From Chitinophaga pinensis (GTDB taxonomy: Bacteria; Bacteroidota; Bacteroidia; NS11-12g; UBA955): a stretch of 64,000 bases of DNA. The DNA lies in the NCBI GenBank assembly GCA_945888525.1, contig CAMDAF010000004.1:53483-117482 (forward strand), in the 5' to 3' direction. Under the pieces are notes generated by a model. The model was not told the origin of the DNA. It did no database searches and saw only the letters and a list, made by a program, of their open reading frames with translations. A program made the position numbers and the translations under genes. This document shows, in pieces, positions 52,424 through 60,859 of the stretch (positions are counted from its first letter, which is position 1; each line of letters starts with the position of its first letter).

Positions 52424-53260
52424 ATGTTTGAATTATTTGAAAAAACTTCCGCCGTTTGCAGCAAAGCGACCACCAACATCTACAGCACTTCCTTTTCCTT
52501 AGGCATTAGAATGATTGCAAAAGATTACCGTTGGGCGGTTTATGGCATTTATGGTTTTGTGAGGTTGGCAGATGAAATAGTTGATACATTCGAAAGAGAC
52601 GACAAAGCAGAGTTGTTGGAAAAATTCAAAACAGATACTTACGAAGCAATTGAAAAAGGCATCAGTTTGAACCCTATCCTTTACACATTTCAAAAAGTTG
52701 CCAAGCAGTTCAATATAGGCAAAGATTTAATCGAGCCTTTCTTTGAAAGTATGGAAGCTGATTTACACAAAAAAGAATACAACAAACAATCGTATACCGA
52801 ATACATTTACGGGAGCGCTGAAGTTGTAGGTTTAATGTGTCTAAAAGTATTTTGCGATGGCAACGAAGCTGAATATGACAGTTTGAAAGCACCAGCACGT
52901 GCTTTAGGGGCTGCATTTCAAAAAGTAAACTTCTTAAGAGACATTAAAAGCGATGTTGAAGACAGAGGCCGTATTTATTTCCCCACCTTAGACTTAAGAC
53001 AATTTGATGAATTGGCAAAAGCTGAGATTATTAGAGATGTGCAGAACGATTTCAATGAAGCCTACGAGGGCATTAAGCGCTTGCCTATGAGTTGCCGTTT
53101 TGGCGTTTACACCAGCTACAGATACTATTTAAGATTGCTGGAGAAGATTGAACGTGTCAACGCCAAAGAAATATTAGAAAACAGAATTCGTGTAGCAAAT
53201 GCTGAGAAAATGGCTTTGCTTGCTAAGTCATTTTTCAGGTTTAAATTCAATGCGCTTTAG
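52424..53260 (+). CDS. crtB: Phytoene synthase CrtB
   Basis: Condenses two geranylgeranyl diphosphates to phytoene. The 278-residue protein has FSLGIRMIAKDYRWAVYGIYGFVRLADEIVDTF with the first Asp-rich motif (DEIVD), YIYGSAEVVGLMCLKVFC, and the second Asp-rich motif in LGAAFQKVNFLRDIKSDVEDRGRIYFP. These are the standard squalene/phytoene synthase metal-binding motifs. Third gene of the operon; its end overlaps the next small gene by 11 nt. Together with crtI and crtZ it provides carotenoid pigments apart from cyclisation. Confidence 0.95.
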   Translation: MFELFEKTSAVCSKATTNIYSTSFSLGIRMIAKDYRWAVYGIYGFVRLADEIVDTFERDDKAELLEKFKTDTYEAIEKGISLNPILYTFQKVAKQFNIGKDLIEPFFESMEADLHKKEYNKQSYTEYIYGSAEVVGLMCLKVFCDGNEAEYDSLKAPARALGAAFQKVNFLRDIKSDVEDRGRIYFPTLDLRQFDELAKAEIIRDVQNDFNEAYEGIKRLPMSCRFGVYTSYRYYLRLLEKIERVNAKEILENRIRVANAEKMALLAKSFFRFKFNAL

Positions 53261-53729
53261 TCTACTTCTTTTTAGCTTATTTTTACTCAGCACAACAAGC
53301 GTCGATGATTTGAATTCTGCGCGTGTTTATTTTCAAAGCGGGAGAGAGAGCAAATCATCTGCTGAAAAATTATTAAAACTTACACAAGGAAAAGAAAGTG
53401 CAATTCTAAAAGCATACAACGGAGGCGCTACAGCAATATTGGCAAAGCATCAAAGCAATCCATTAAAAAAACTCGATTACTTGAAAAAAGGATTGATTAT
53501 CATCAACAATGCTGTTTTGTTGGATGCAGCAGATATTGAGATACGCTATGTAAGATTTGCGGTAGAAGAAAACATCCCGGGTTTTATTTCCTTTACCAGC
53601 CATATTGAATCGGATAAAAAAATGCTATTGAACAATTTGAATTCAACACACAGCAATTATAAGATGATTAAATCATACTTATTAAATTCGTCGAAATTAA
53701 GCGAAACTGAAAAGAAGAAATTAAAGTAA
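53250..53729 (+). CDS. Hypothetical exported protein at the end of the crt operon
   Basis: A 159-residue protein with a signal peptide (MRFSLLLFSLFLLSTTS) and an all-helical mature part containing LNSARVYFQSGRESKSSAEKLLKLTQGKESAILKAYNGGATAILAKH and ADIEIRYVRFAVEENIPGF. No known domain is recognised. ATG 53250 overlaps the crtB stop, so it is cotranscribed with crtZIB. Its own stop abuts the dnaB stop on the opposite strand with no base between. A link to carotenoid or membrane biology is suggested only by position. Confidence 0.7.
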   Translation: MRFSLLLFSLFLLSTTSVDDLNSARVYFQSGRESKSSAEKLLKLTQGKESAILKAYNGGATAILAKHQSNPLKKLDYLKKGLIIINNAVLLDAADIEIRYVRFAVEENIPGFISFTSHIESDKKMLLNNLNSTHSNYKMIKSYLLNSSKLSETEKKKLK

Positions 53730-55346
53730 CTATTCCCAAGGATGTTCGTCCTCGGTGATGTTCGCACCAGTATCAGAATTATTTAACCAATCAGCATCTC
53801 CTTGTTCAGGATTTTCATTGTTTTGCAATTGATTTAATCCTAGTTTATACATATCAACTTTAGACACGCTGTCTTCGGAGTCATTGGTGTTAATCTTACT
53901 TGAATAGGTTACGGTTTGAGGTCCGCTCTCCTCAGCGCCATTATATGGGTTGTCGTCCCAATTTTCGAATTTCGCAAGATGAGGAATGTAACGCACTTTG
54001 GCTTCACCTGTTGGACCATTTCTATGTTTAGCAATGATAATTTCACCCATATTAAGTTCTGTTTCAAAGCCCGCATCATTTAACTTGTAATAATCAGGAC
54101 GCCAGATAAATCCAACCATATCGGCGTCTTGCTCAATACTACCCGATTCACGCAAATCGCTTAACTGAGGTTTTTTATCTCCACCACGTTTTTCAACATC
54201 ACGGCTTAACTGTGCAAGAGCGATAATTGGAATATTAAGCTCTTTTGCTAGACCTTTAAGTGAGCGTGAAATGTAACCAATTTCTTGTTCACGGTTTCCG
54301 TTTTTATTGTTAGAATCCTCTCCACGCATTAACTGGAGATAGTCAATTACAATTAACTCAATATTGTGTTTACTGTGCAATCTTCTGCATTTTGCTTTTA
54401 ACTCAAAAACAGGAAGCGAAGGGGTATCGTCAATAAAAATTTTGGCTTTGGAAAGTTTTTGAATTTTGGAGTGCAATTGCGCCCATTCATGTTCTTCCAA
54501 TTGCCCTTTTTTTAATTTTTCAGAAGATAATCCACTTTCGGAAGCAATGAGTCTGGTTACCAATTGGGTTGCGCTCATTTCCAAAGAGAAAATGGCTACA
54601 GGCTTTTGAAAATCAACAGCGGCATTGCGCAACATGGTAAGCGCCAAAGCCGTTTTACCCATACCTGGTCTAGCGGCTAAAATAACCAAATCTGATTTTT
54701 GCCAGCCCGCAGTGATATTGTCTAGGGTTTTAATGCCACTCGGCACACCCGTTAGACCGTCTTTTTTAGCAACGTTTGCTTCAATTAATCCAATGGCCTC
54801 ATTAATAATGTTAGAAATTTCTCTGTAAGAACGTTTCATTCCGTCATTTTTTACTTCGTACAAATCCTTTTCTGTGGCATCTAAAAGTTTAAATGCATCA
54901 GAGGAATCATCGTAGGCATCGGTGATGGTTTGACCCGAAATACGTATCAGTTCGCGCTGAATAAATTTCTGAATAACAATGTGTGCGTGGTATTGCAAAT
55001 TGGCAGCAGAGGAAACTTTACTGGTTAATTTGGCAATGAAATATGGCCCACCAACAATATCCAAGAACCCTTTAAATTTTAGTTTTTCAGTAACAGTTAG
55101 AATGTCGACCGGTTGGTTTTCGTTATAAAGATCCAACATACATTCGTAAACGTATTGGTGGTTGTCTACATAAAAATGTTTTGCTTGCAAAGTTTCCATT
55201 GCATCTTTCAAAGCTTCCTTCTCAAGCATCACAGCACCAAGAATGGCTTCTTCGAATTCTATGGCCTGAGGAGGCATTTTTCCACCCGCGTCTAAAGAGG
55301 TAATATCTGGTCTTTTATTCTTTCTTAGTCCGGGTCTTTCTAACAT
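53730..55346 (-). CDS. dnaB: Replicative DNA helicase DnaB
   Basis: Hexameric 5'-3' helicase of the replisome. The 538-residue product has the N-terminal helical domain (about 25-130, PPQAIEFEEAILGAVMLEKEAL), a linker helix and a RecA-like motor with Walker A AARPGMGKTALAL, IFSLEMSATQLVTRLIASE, Walker B IELIVIDYLQLM, the H3 region IIALAQLSRDVEKRGG.KKPQLSDLRESGSIEQDAD and the arginine-finger region IIAKHRNGPTGEAKV. An extra acidic tail of about 70 residues (DDNPYNGAEESGP ... EDEHPWE) follows. No intein or insertion is present. A promoter box lies 4 nt before its ATG. Confidence 0.96.
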   Translation of the reverse strand: MLERPGLRKNKRPDITSLDAGGKMPPQAIEFEEAILGAVMLEKEALKDAMETLQAKHFYVDNHQYVYECMLDLYNENQPVDILTVTEKLKFKGFLDIVGGPYFIAKLTSKVSSAANLQYHAHIVIQKFIQRELIRISGQTITDAYDDSSDAFKLLDATEKDLYEVKNDGMKRSYREISNIINEAIGLIEANVAKKDGLTGVPSGIKTLDNITAGWQKSDLVILAARPGMGKTALALTMLRNAAVDFQKPVAIFSLEMSATQLVTRLIASESGLSSEKLKKGQLEEHEWAQLHSKIQKLSKAKIFIDDTPSLPVFELKAKCRRLHSKHNIELIVIDYLQLMRGEDSNNKNGNREQEIGYISRSLKGLAKELNIPIIALAQLSRDVEKRGGDKKPQLSDLRESGSIEQDADMVGFIWRPDYYKLNDAGFETELNMGEIIIAKHRNGPTGEAKVRYIPHLAKFENWDDNPYNGAEESGPQTVTYSSKINTNDSEDSVSKVDMYKLGLNQLQNNENPEQGDADWLNNSDTGANITEDEHPWE

Positions 55347-55350
55347 GATG

Positions 55351-55381
55351 CGAAACTAATTTCTTTAATGAGATTCTGCAA
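55351..55381 (-). promoter_or_regulatory. Promoter of dnaB
   Basis: Minus strand TTG (55381-55379), 20-nt spacer, TAGTTTCG (55358-55351), one change from TAnnTTTG. The box ends 4 nt before the dnaB ATG. Confidence 0.5.
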
Positions 55382-55609
55382 TTTAGTTTATACATTTAAA
55401 ATGTGAACACAATGTTAATATTATATAGAAAAATACAAACCAACGAAAAAGCAGAAGGGAAAATAAATTACATTTGCCATGATGACCATTAAAGCGACGA
55501 ATTGTCACAAAAGCGGTTCAAATAAATTATGGCATCAAAATGGATACTCACTATCATAATAACAGCATACTAAACGTAAAGCAATCAATTACAAACAATA
55601 TTTTTTTCA

Positions 55610-55617
55610 TAACTTTG
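55610..55617 (+). promoter_or_regulatory. -7 box of clpC
   Basis: TAACTTTG, 15 nt before the ATG at 55633. No CtsR-type heptad repeat operator is visible nearby. Confidence 0.45.
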
Positions 55618-55632
55618 TTTATATATCATTAA

Positions 55633-58161
55633 ATGGAAGCAAAATTTTCCCCCAGAGTAAAAGAAGTCATTCAATTTAGCCGCGAAGAAGCGATTAGATT
55701 AGGCCATGACTATATAGGAACTGAGCACCTTTTGCTCGGCATCATTCGCGAGGGTGAAGGCACTGCCTTAACTACCCTCAAAGCCTTAGAGATTGATGTG
55801 ATTAGATTAAAGAAAACGATTGAAGATACCATTAAAGGCACAGCAACTGGTGTGAGCAATTTAGGCAATATCCCATTGACCAAGCAAGCAGAAAAAGCTT
55901 TAAAAATAACCTATTTAGAAGCTAAAATATTCAAAACTGAAACCATAGGCACGGAGCATCTTTTACTTTCAATTTTAAGAGACGAAGACAATATTGCCTC
56001 ACAAGTTCTGTCTCAATACGGCATCAACTACGATTTTTTCAAACAAACGCTTATGGATGGCGGTTCATCAATAAAACCGAAAAACAATCCTATGAATGCT
56101 TTCGAAGATGAAAACAACGACAGCAGCGAAGACAAAAAGATTGAAGAATTAAAAAAGAAAAATCCTAAATCAACTACCCCCGTGTTGGACAATTTTGGTC
56201 GTGATTTGACCAAACTTGGAGAGGACGGTAAGTTAGATCCTATTGTCGGCCGCGAAAAAGAAATCGAACGCGTTTCTCAAATCTTATCGCGCAGAAAGAA
56301 AAACAATCCAATATTAATTGGTGAACCAGGTGTTGGAAAAACTGCAATTGCAGAAGGCCTAGCCCTTCGCATTATTCAAAGAAAAGTTTCAAGGGTATTG
56401 TTTAACAAACGCGTGGTAACACTCGACCTTGCATCCTTGGTTGCAGGAACAAAATACCGTGGCCAGTTTGAAGAACGCATGAAAGCCATTATGACGGAAT
56501 TGGAAAAAGCCAATGATGTTATTTTGTTTATAGATGAAATCCACACCATTGTTGGAGCAGGCGGAGCAAGTGGCAGTTTAGATGCCAGCAATATGTTTAA
56601 ACCAGCCTTGGCCCGTGGCGAAGTGCAATGCATAGGCGCCACAACATTAGATGAGTACCGACAATACATTGAAAAAGACGGTGCATTAGAAAGACGTTTT
56701 CAAATGGTTATGATTGAGCCAGCTTCTCCAGAAGAGTCAATTGAAATTTTGCAAAACATTAAAGAAAAATACGAAGACCACCATCATGTAACCTACACAG
56801 CAGAAGCAATTATCGCTTGTGTTAAATTAAGCAACCGTTACATCACCGATCGAAACCTTCCAGACAAGGCTATTGATGTGCTGGATGAAGTTGGTGCCCG
56901 TGTTCACATCACCAACATCAATGTACCAGAAGAAATCGTAGATCTTGAAGCACAAATTGAAGCCATTAAATTGGAAAAAATATCGGTAGTGAAGAGCCAA
57001 AACTACGAAGAGGCTGCGCGCTTAAGAGACAAAGAAAAGAACCTAATTAAAATGTTGGATGCGGCAAAATTGAAGTGGGAAGAAGAAACCGGCAACAACC
57101 GTTTTGTGGTGAATGAAGAGAATGTGGCGGAGGTTGTGGCTATGATGACAGGCATACCAGTGAAGCGCATCGGTCAGAACGAAGGCAAAAAGCTTTTGAC
57201 CATGGAAGCGGACATTAAAAAACGTGTCATTGGGCAAGACAAAGCAATAGGAAAACTATCAAAAGCCATACAACGCACAAGAGCGGGTTTAAAAGACCCG
57301 AACAAACCTATCGGTTCATTTATATTTTTAGGCCCAACAGGGGTTGGTAAAACCGAATTGGCAAAAGCTTTAAGTGAATACATGTTCGACAACAACGATG
57401 CGCTGATACGCATAGACATGAGTGAGTTTATGGAAAAATTTGCAGTTAGCCGCTTGGTTGGAGCGCCTCCAGGATATGTCGGATACGAAGAAGGCGGATT
57501 GTTAACTGAAAAAGTAAGACGTAAACCTTATGCGGTTGTATTATTTGACGAAGTAGAAAAAGCCCATCCTGATGTTTTCAATATCATGTTGCAAATTTTG
57601 GATGAAGGCCATATCACCGATAGCTTAGGCAGAAAAGTAGACTTTAGAAACACGGTAATCATTATGACCTCTAATATCGGCTCTCGTCAGTTGAAAGATT
57701 TCGGAACAGGAATTGGTTTTGCAACCAGCAATAAAATCAACAACCAAGAAGCAGAAAGCAAGCAGGTTATTGAAACTGCATTAAAGAAATTCTTTTCTCC
57801 TGAATTCTTAAACCGTATTGACGATGTGATCGTGTTCAACAGTTTGGAAAAACCAGATATCATCAAAATTTTGGACATCCAAATTGCCACCATGTTAAAA
57901 CGCATCGTTGATCTTGGCTATAATGTGCAATTGAGCGATGAAGCCAAAAGTTTTATAGCAGATAAAGGGTTTGACATCAAGTTTGGCGCTAGACCTTTGC
58001 AAAGGGCTATGCAAAAATATTTAGAAGATCCATTGGCTGAAGAGATATTGAAAGGTGAAATTGTTGAAGGCAGCATGGTTTATGTTGATTACGACAAAGA
58101 AAACGACAAGCTAAAAGTTCAAACAGGGAGCAATAAAAAACCCAAAAAGATTAAAGGTTAA
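55633..58161 (+). CDS. clpC: ATP-dependent Clp protease ATPase subunit ClpC
   Basis: AAA+ unfoldase that feeds ClpP. The 842-residue protein has two N-terminal Clp_N repeats (about 1-145), first AAA+ domain with Walker [16 protein letters not shown] and Walker [18 protein letters not shown], a coiled-coil middle domain with a UVR-like motif ([19 protein letters not shown]), and a second AAA+ domain with [37 protein letters not shown] and a C-terminal D2-small domain ([23 protein letters not shown]). The UVR motif marks ClpC rather than ClpA or ClpB. A TPR-like protein gene follows 5 nt downstream. Confidence 0.96.
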   Translation: MEAKFSPRVKEVIQFSREEAIRLGHDYIGTEHLLLGIIREGEGTALTTLKALEIDVIRLKKTIEDTIKGTATGVSNLGNIPLTKQAEKALKITYLEAKIFKTETIGTEHLLLSILRDEDNIASQVLSQYGINYDFFKQTLMDGGSSIKPKNNPMNAFEDENNDSSEDKKIEELKKKNPKSTTPVLDNFGRDLTKLGEDGKLDPIVGREKEIERVSQILSRRKKNNPILIGEPGVGKTAIAEGLALRIIQRKVSRVLFNKRVVTLDLASLVAGTKYRGQFEERMKAIMTELEKANDVILFIDEIHTIVGAGGASGSLDASNMFKPALARGEVQCIGATTLDEYRQYIEKDGALERRFQMVMIEPASPEESIEILQNIKEKYEDHHHVTYTAEAIIACVKLSNRYITDRNLPDKAIDVLDEVGARVHITNINVPEEIVDLEAQIEAIKLEKISVVKSQNYEEAARLRDKEKNLIKMLDAAKLKWEEETGNNRFVVNEENVAEVVAMMTGIPVKRIGQNEGKKLLTMEADIKKRVIGQDKAIGKLSKAIQRTRAGLKDPNKPIGSFIFLGPTGVGKTELAKALSEYMFDNNDALIRIDMSEFMEKFAVSRLVGAPPGYVGYEEGGLLTEKVRRKPYAVVLFDEVEKAHPDVFNIMLQILDEGHITDSLGRKVDFRNTVIIMTSNIGSRQLKDFGTGIGFATSNKINNQEAESKQVIETALKKFFSPEFLNRIDDVIVFNSLEKPDIIKILDIQIATMLKRIVDLGYNVQLSDEAKSFIADKGFDIKFGARPLQRAMQKYLEDPLAEEILKGEIVEGSMVYVDYDKENDKLKVQTGSNKKPKKIKG

Positions 58162-58166
58162 TAGCA

Positions 58167-59081
58167 TTGATTAGCGCATTAAAAAAATATTTAATAACTG
58201 TTCTATTTGCAATACTAATATGCAACACCGAGAGCTATGCTCAGGCCACAAAGGAACCTGATGCGAAAATTTTAAAGGCCTTCGAAGCCTTAGACAAAAT
58301 TAGCAGTTATGGTGACTATGCAGAATTTGATAGTTTGTATAAGGAGCAAATTGAGCAAGGTTTGCAGGTTTGTCGAAACTTTCTGCTCCGTCCGCACGAC
58401 AGCATAACAAAGTCTATCTTGTTATACCATAAAGGCCGCTTGGAGTTTGTGAAAAAGAAATATGAAGTGGCTAAGATCGATTTAGAAAAGTCTTTGGAAT
58501 ACGACATTTCAAATTACCTAGCACTTGAGCGCTTATGCGTTTTATCTTGGGGCCATCTAAAAGGCTATTCAAAGCGTAGGATCTTTATTAATTCCAGTTT
58601 GCATGCTTGGACGCAGAAAAGCAAAATAGACAGCAGCAATGCCTTTAATTGGTATTATTTGGCCCTGACCTACAATTTGGACATGCAGTATTCAAATGCC
58701 AATGTTAAAGGCTCCGTGCTGTTTTGTCTTGATAAGTGTATAAAATTAGATTCGAACGTCGGTACTTACTATTTTGAATATGCGCAATTGGCTGATAATA
58801 AAACCAGAATTTGGTATTTACAAAAGGCCTTACAAAAAGAAGAAAATTGGTTGTACCGTTCGCATATTGCAGCCTGGTATTCAGAAAATAAAATGGATGA
58901 ACCTTTATTAGAATTCGTTAACCAAAGCATCAATTTATACGAAGCCCAATATCCAAACTATTATTTCTTTTTGGCCAATTTATACCAAGCAAAAGGAGAG
59001 ATACACAAGCGTCAAAACAATTTAGCGCTTTACAACATGTGTTTGGATAGAATGAAGTATTACAACAACATGAACCAGTAG
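58167..59081 (+). CDS. Hypothetical exported TPR-like protein
   Basis: A 304-residue protein with a signal peptide (about 1-26, YLITVLFAILICNTESYAQ) and a helical mature part consistent with degenerate tetratricopeptide repeats: LLYHKGRLEFVKKKYEVAKIDLEKSLEYD, WYYLALTYNLDMQYSNANVKGSVLFCLDKCIKLD and YYFFLANLYQAKGEIHKRQNNLALYNMCLDRM. No enzymatic motif is seen. TTG 58167 is used as start because it precedes the signal peptide and no in-frame ATG is suitable. It follows clpC by 5 nt, so it is probably cotranscribed; its stop is one base from the convergent gene. Confidence 0.65.
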   Translation: MISALKKYLITVLFAILICNTESYAQATKEPDAKILKAFEALDKISSYGDYAEFDSLYKEQIEQGLQVCRNFLLRPHDSITKSILLYHKGRLEFVKKKYEVAKIDLEKSLEYDISNYLALERLCVLSWGHLKGYSKRRIFINSSLHAWTQKSKIDSSNAFNWYYLALTYNLDMQYSNANVKGSVLFCLDKCIKLDSNVGTYYFEYAQLADNKTRIWYLQKALQKEENWLYRSHIAAWYSENKMDEPLLEFVNQSINLYEAQYPNYYFFLANLYQAKGEIHKRQNNLALYNMCLDRMKYYNNMNQ

Positions 59082-59082
59082 T

Positions 59083-59883
59083 TTATTGGCCTTGAGAATA
59101 GGAATATGACAAAAAAACCAATAAGACTATAGCCAATAAACCGTAAAGAATTGATTCGAGCAATTTTGATTTCTTCCCTTTTTTAACATCAGCAACCTCA
59201 TCTGTATGCTCAGGTTGTTCAATTGCGGGCTTTGCAACAGAATTAACAGCAAAAGTCGTTTGAGGATTTTGATCCCTAAGCTTCTCATCATAGTCTTTTG
59301 CGCCCAATGATTGAGCGCTTTTAGGTGAAACAGTTGCTGTATTGATCTGTGCCGCTTTTTTCCTATGCGCTCTGACAATTAAGCGGATCAGAGAATAAAT
59401 TCCCCATAGTATAGCGATGGCAATAATGAAGCCTAATAAAAAAACATAGGCAATCAATTCAGTTGTATTGTCAGGAAAAAAATCATAGTTGTTTGAACGG
59501 TATGTGCTGCGAACCCTACTTTTTTTCTTTTTGGATTTTTGTGTGTTTTTGCTGCTGTCAATTTGAGTTTTTAGATGCATCTGCGGAGCAATTGCATTCG
59601 GACTAAGCTCAATGACATAGGCATTGCCAAGGTCTGCTGTAAAACTTGAATTGCTATAAAATGTATTTGTAAAAGCGGAATCTAACAAGGCAACTTGATC
59701 TGTCTTTTTTGCTTTCTTTTCTGTACTTCTTGATTTTCTTGTTGCTTGAGCAGTGGGGTACTCTTCTCCCCTATCCAAGCTTACATTCCATCCTCCACTA
59801 TACCGACATTTACTTACCATGCAAGATGGCAAACTGGCGAGCAAGGCTAAACAGATAAAAAAGGTCTTAAATTGAGTGTTCAT
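59083..59883 (-). CDS. Hypothetical lipoprotein with two membrane helices
   Basis: A 266-residue protein with a lipoprotein signal (CLALLASLPSC, cysteine at 21) followed by the Bacteroidota-style motif VSKCRYSGGWNVSL (compare K-R-x-Y-x-x-G). Then a basic disordered stretch, a transmembrane helix (about 143-166, ELIAYVFLLGFIIAIAILWGIYSLI), a basic linker and a C-terminal helix (about 243-262, LYGLLAIVLLVFLSYSY). Other proteins with this N-terminal motif and tail are common in the phylum without known function. An 8-bp inverted repeat sits just upstream of its start. Confidence 0.65.
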   Translation of the reverse strand: MNTQFKTFFICLALLASLPSCMVSKCRYSGGWNVSLDRGEEYPTAQATRKSRSTEKKAKKTDQVALLDSAFTNTFYSNSSFTADLGNAYVIELSPNAIAPQMHLKTQIDSSKNTQKSKKKKSRVRSTYRSNNYDFFPDNTTELIAYVFLLGFIIAIAILWGIYSLIRLIVRAHRKKAAQINTATVSPKSAQSLGAKDYDEKLRDQNPQTTFAVNSVAKPAIEQPEHTDEVADVKKGKKSKLLESILYGLLAIVLLVFLSYSYSQGQ

Positions 59884-59891
59884 TTTTACTT

Positions 59892-59913
59892 CTTTGATTG
59901 GTACAAATCAAAG
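59892..59913. repeat. Inverted repeat before the 59083-59883 gene
   Basis: Arms CTTTGATT / AATCAAAG with a 6-nt spacer, 8 nt upstream of the start codon; a possible operator or mRNA 5' hairpin. Confidence 0.4.
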
Positions 59914-60095
59914 ACATATGCATCATGAAAATTTATTAATTACCACAACACACTACCGCAAAACATGTTTAAACACAAAAAAACAATAACTTTTAAATTT
60001 TTGAATTAAAATATTGTATTTTTATACGTTACTTTAATATTTTATGTCAAAAAACAATAAAATAACTTTACAAAATAACTACTTATTGCAAAACT

Positions 60096-60740
60096 TTAAT
60101 TGTTTGGATGGCCAGCATTAATCCATTTTGTTACGGCAATGATATCGCAATCTGATATTGGAGAAGTACCTTGAGGCATGGCAGAATAACCCGATTGTTG
60201 TTTGATAGAACCCAATAAGCGTGCGTTTGTAACCGCTTTTACAACCCCATTGTAATTACTCAAATCGTATTGCCCACCAGAATAGTTTGCAGAGTGACAG
60301 CCAACACACCATTTGTCCATTAATGGCTGAATGCGGGCTGCGTATGTAAACGATGAATCGCACGTATTGCAATTGGAGGTGTTTTCGGCACCCGCTTTTA
60401 TCCAAGCCTTTATGGTGCTTTTTTCCAATTGGGTTAATTGAACTGAATTAGATGGTGGCATGGATCCAGAATTTATTTCTGTGTAACATTCGCTAGACAT
60501 TGGTTTACCTGCCTTCACGCCTTTCATAATGCCATTGTAATTTGTCAAATCTAAGTCCTCCTCCTTATCAATTGCATTGTGGCAACCAGATTGAGAACAC
60601 TTGCTCACGAAAATTGGAAGCACATCTTCCTGAAAGCAATAGCTGGGAACCGGAATGTCGTATGTACAAGATTGGTAAACCAAAGGTGTAAGAGCCAATA
60701 GCAATACGATGGCGACGCTAGCAAAACGAAATTTAAACAT
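60096..60740 (-). CDS. Cytochrome c-like exported lipoprotein (two haem-type motifs)
   Basis: A 214-residue protein with a signal ending in a lipobox-like VYQSC (cysteine at about 25). The mature part is two similar halves: the first has CSQSGCHNAIDKEEDLDLTNYNGIMKGVKAGKP (spacing CX4CH), the second CVGCHSANYSGGQYDLSNYNGVVKAVTNA (standard CxxCH). Both halves contain L.NYNG and a following GSMP/SAMP-type loop, typical of Planctomycete/Bacteroidota-style cytochrome c domains. It could carry one or two covalently bound haems; the CX4CH site is less certain. No redox partner is adjacent. Confidence 0.75.
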   Translation of the reverse strand: MFKFRFASVAIVLLLALTPLVYQSCTYDIPVPSYCFQEDVLPIFVSKCSQSGCHNAIDKEEDLDLTNYNGIMKGVKAGKPMSSECYTEINSGSMPPSNSVQLTQLEKSTIKAWIKAGAENTSNCNTCDSSFTYAARIQPLMDKWCVGCHSANYSGGQYDLSNYNGVVKAVTNARLLGSIKQQSGYSAMPQGTSPISDCDIIAVTKWINAGHPNN

Positions 60741-60803
60741 ATTATTCTATACTTTGTTAGGCAAATATCAAGCCAATTATTTAATCAAAAAAATGAAATT
60801 ATT

Positions 60804-60837
60804 AAAAAAAGCCGACACCCTAAAGTATCGACTTTTC
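60804..60837 (-). terminator. Intrinsic terminator after carB
   Basis: 11-bp stem with two G-U pairs, arms 60808-60818 and 60825-60835, CCTAAA loop (plus strand), followed on the minus strand by a T run (60807-60804 and beyond). About 25 nt after the carB stop. Confidence 0.75.
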
Positions 60838-60859
60838 TAAATTATTTAATGATTGAATC

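Noticed and set aside
54625..54828. Open frames opposite long genes (for example opposite dnaB, carB, dnaJ)
   Set aside because: They follow the codon periodicity of the real gene on the other strand, have no promoter boxes, and show no domain-like sequence.
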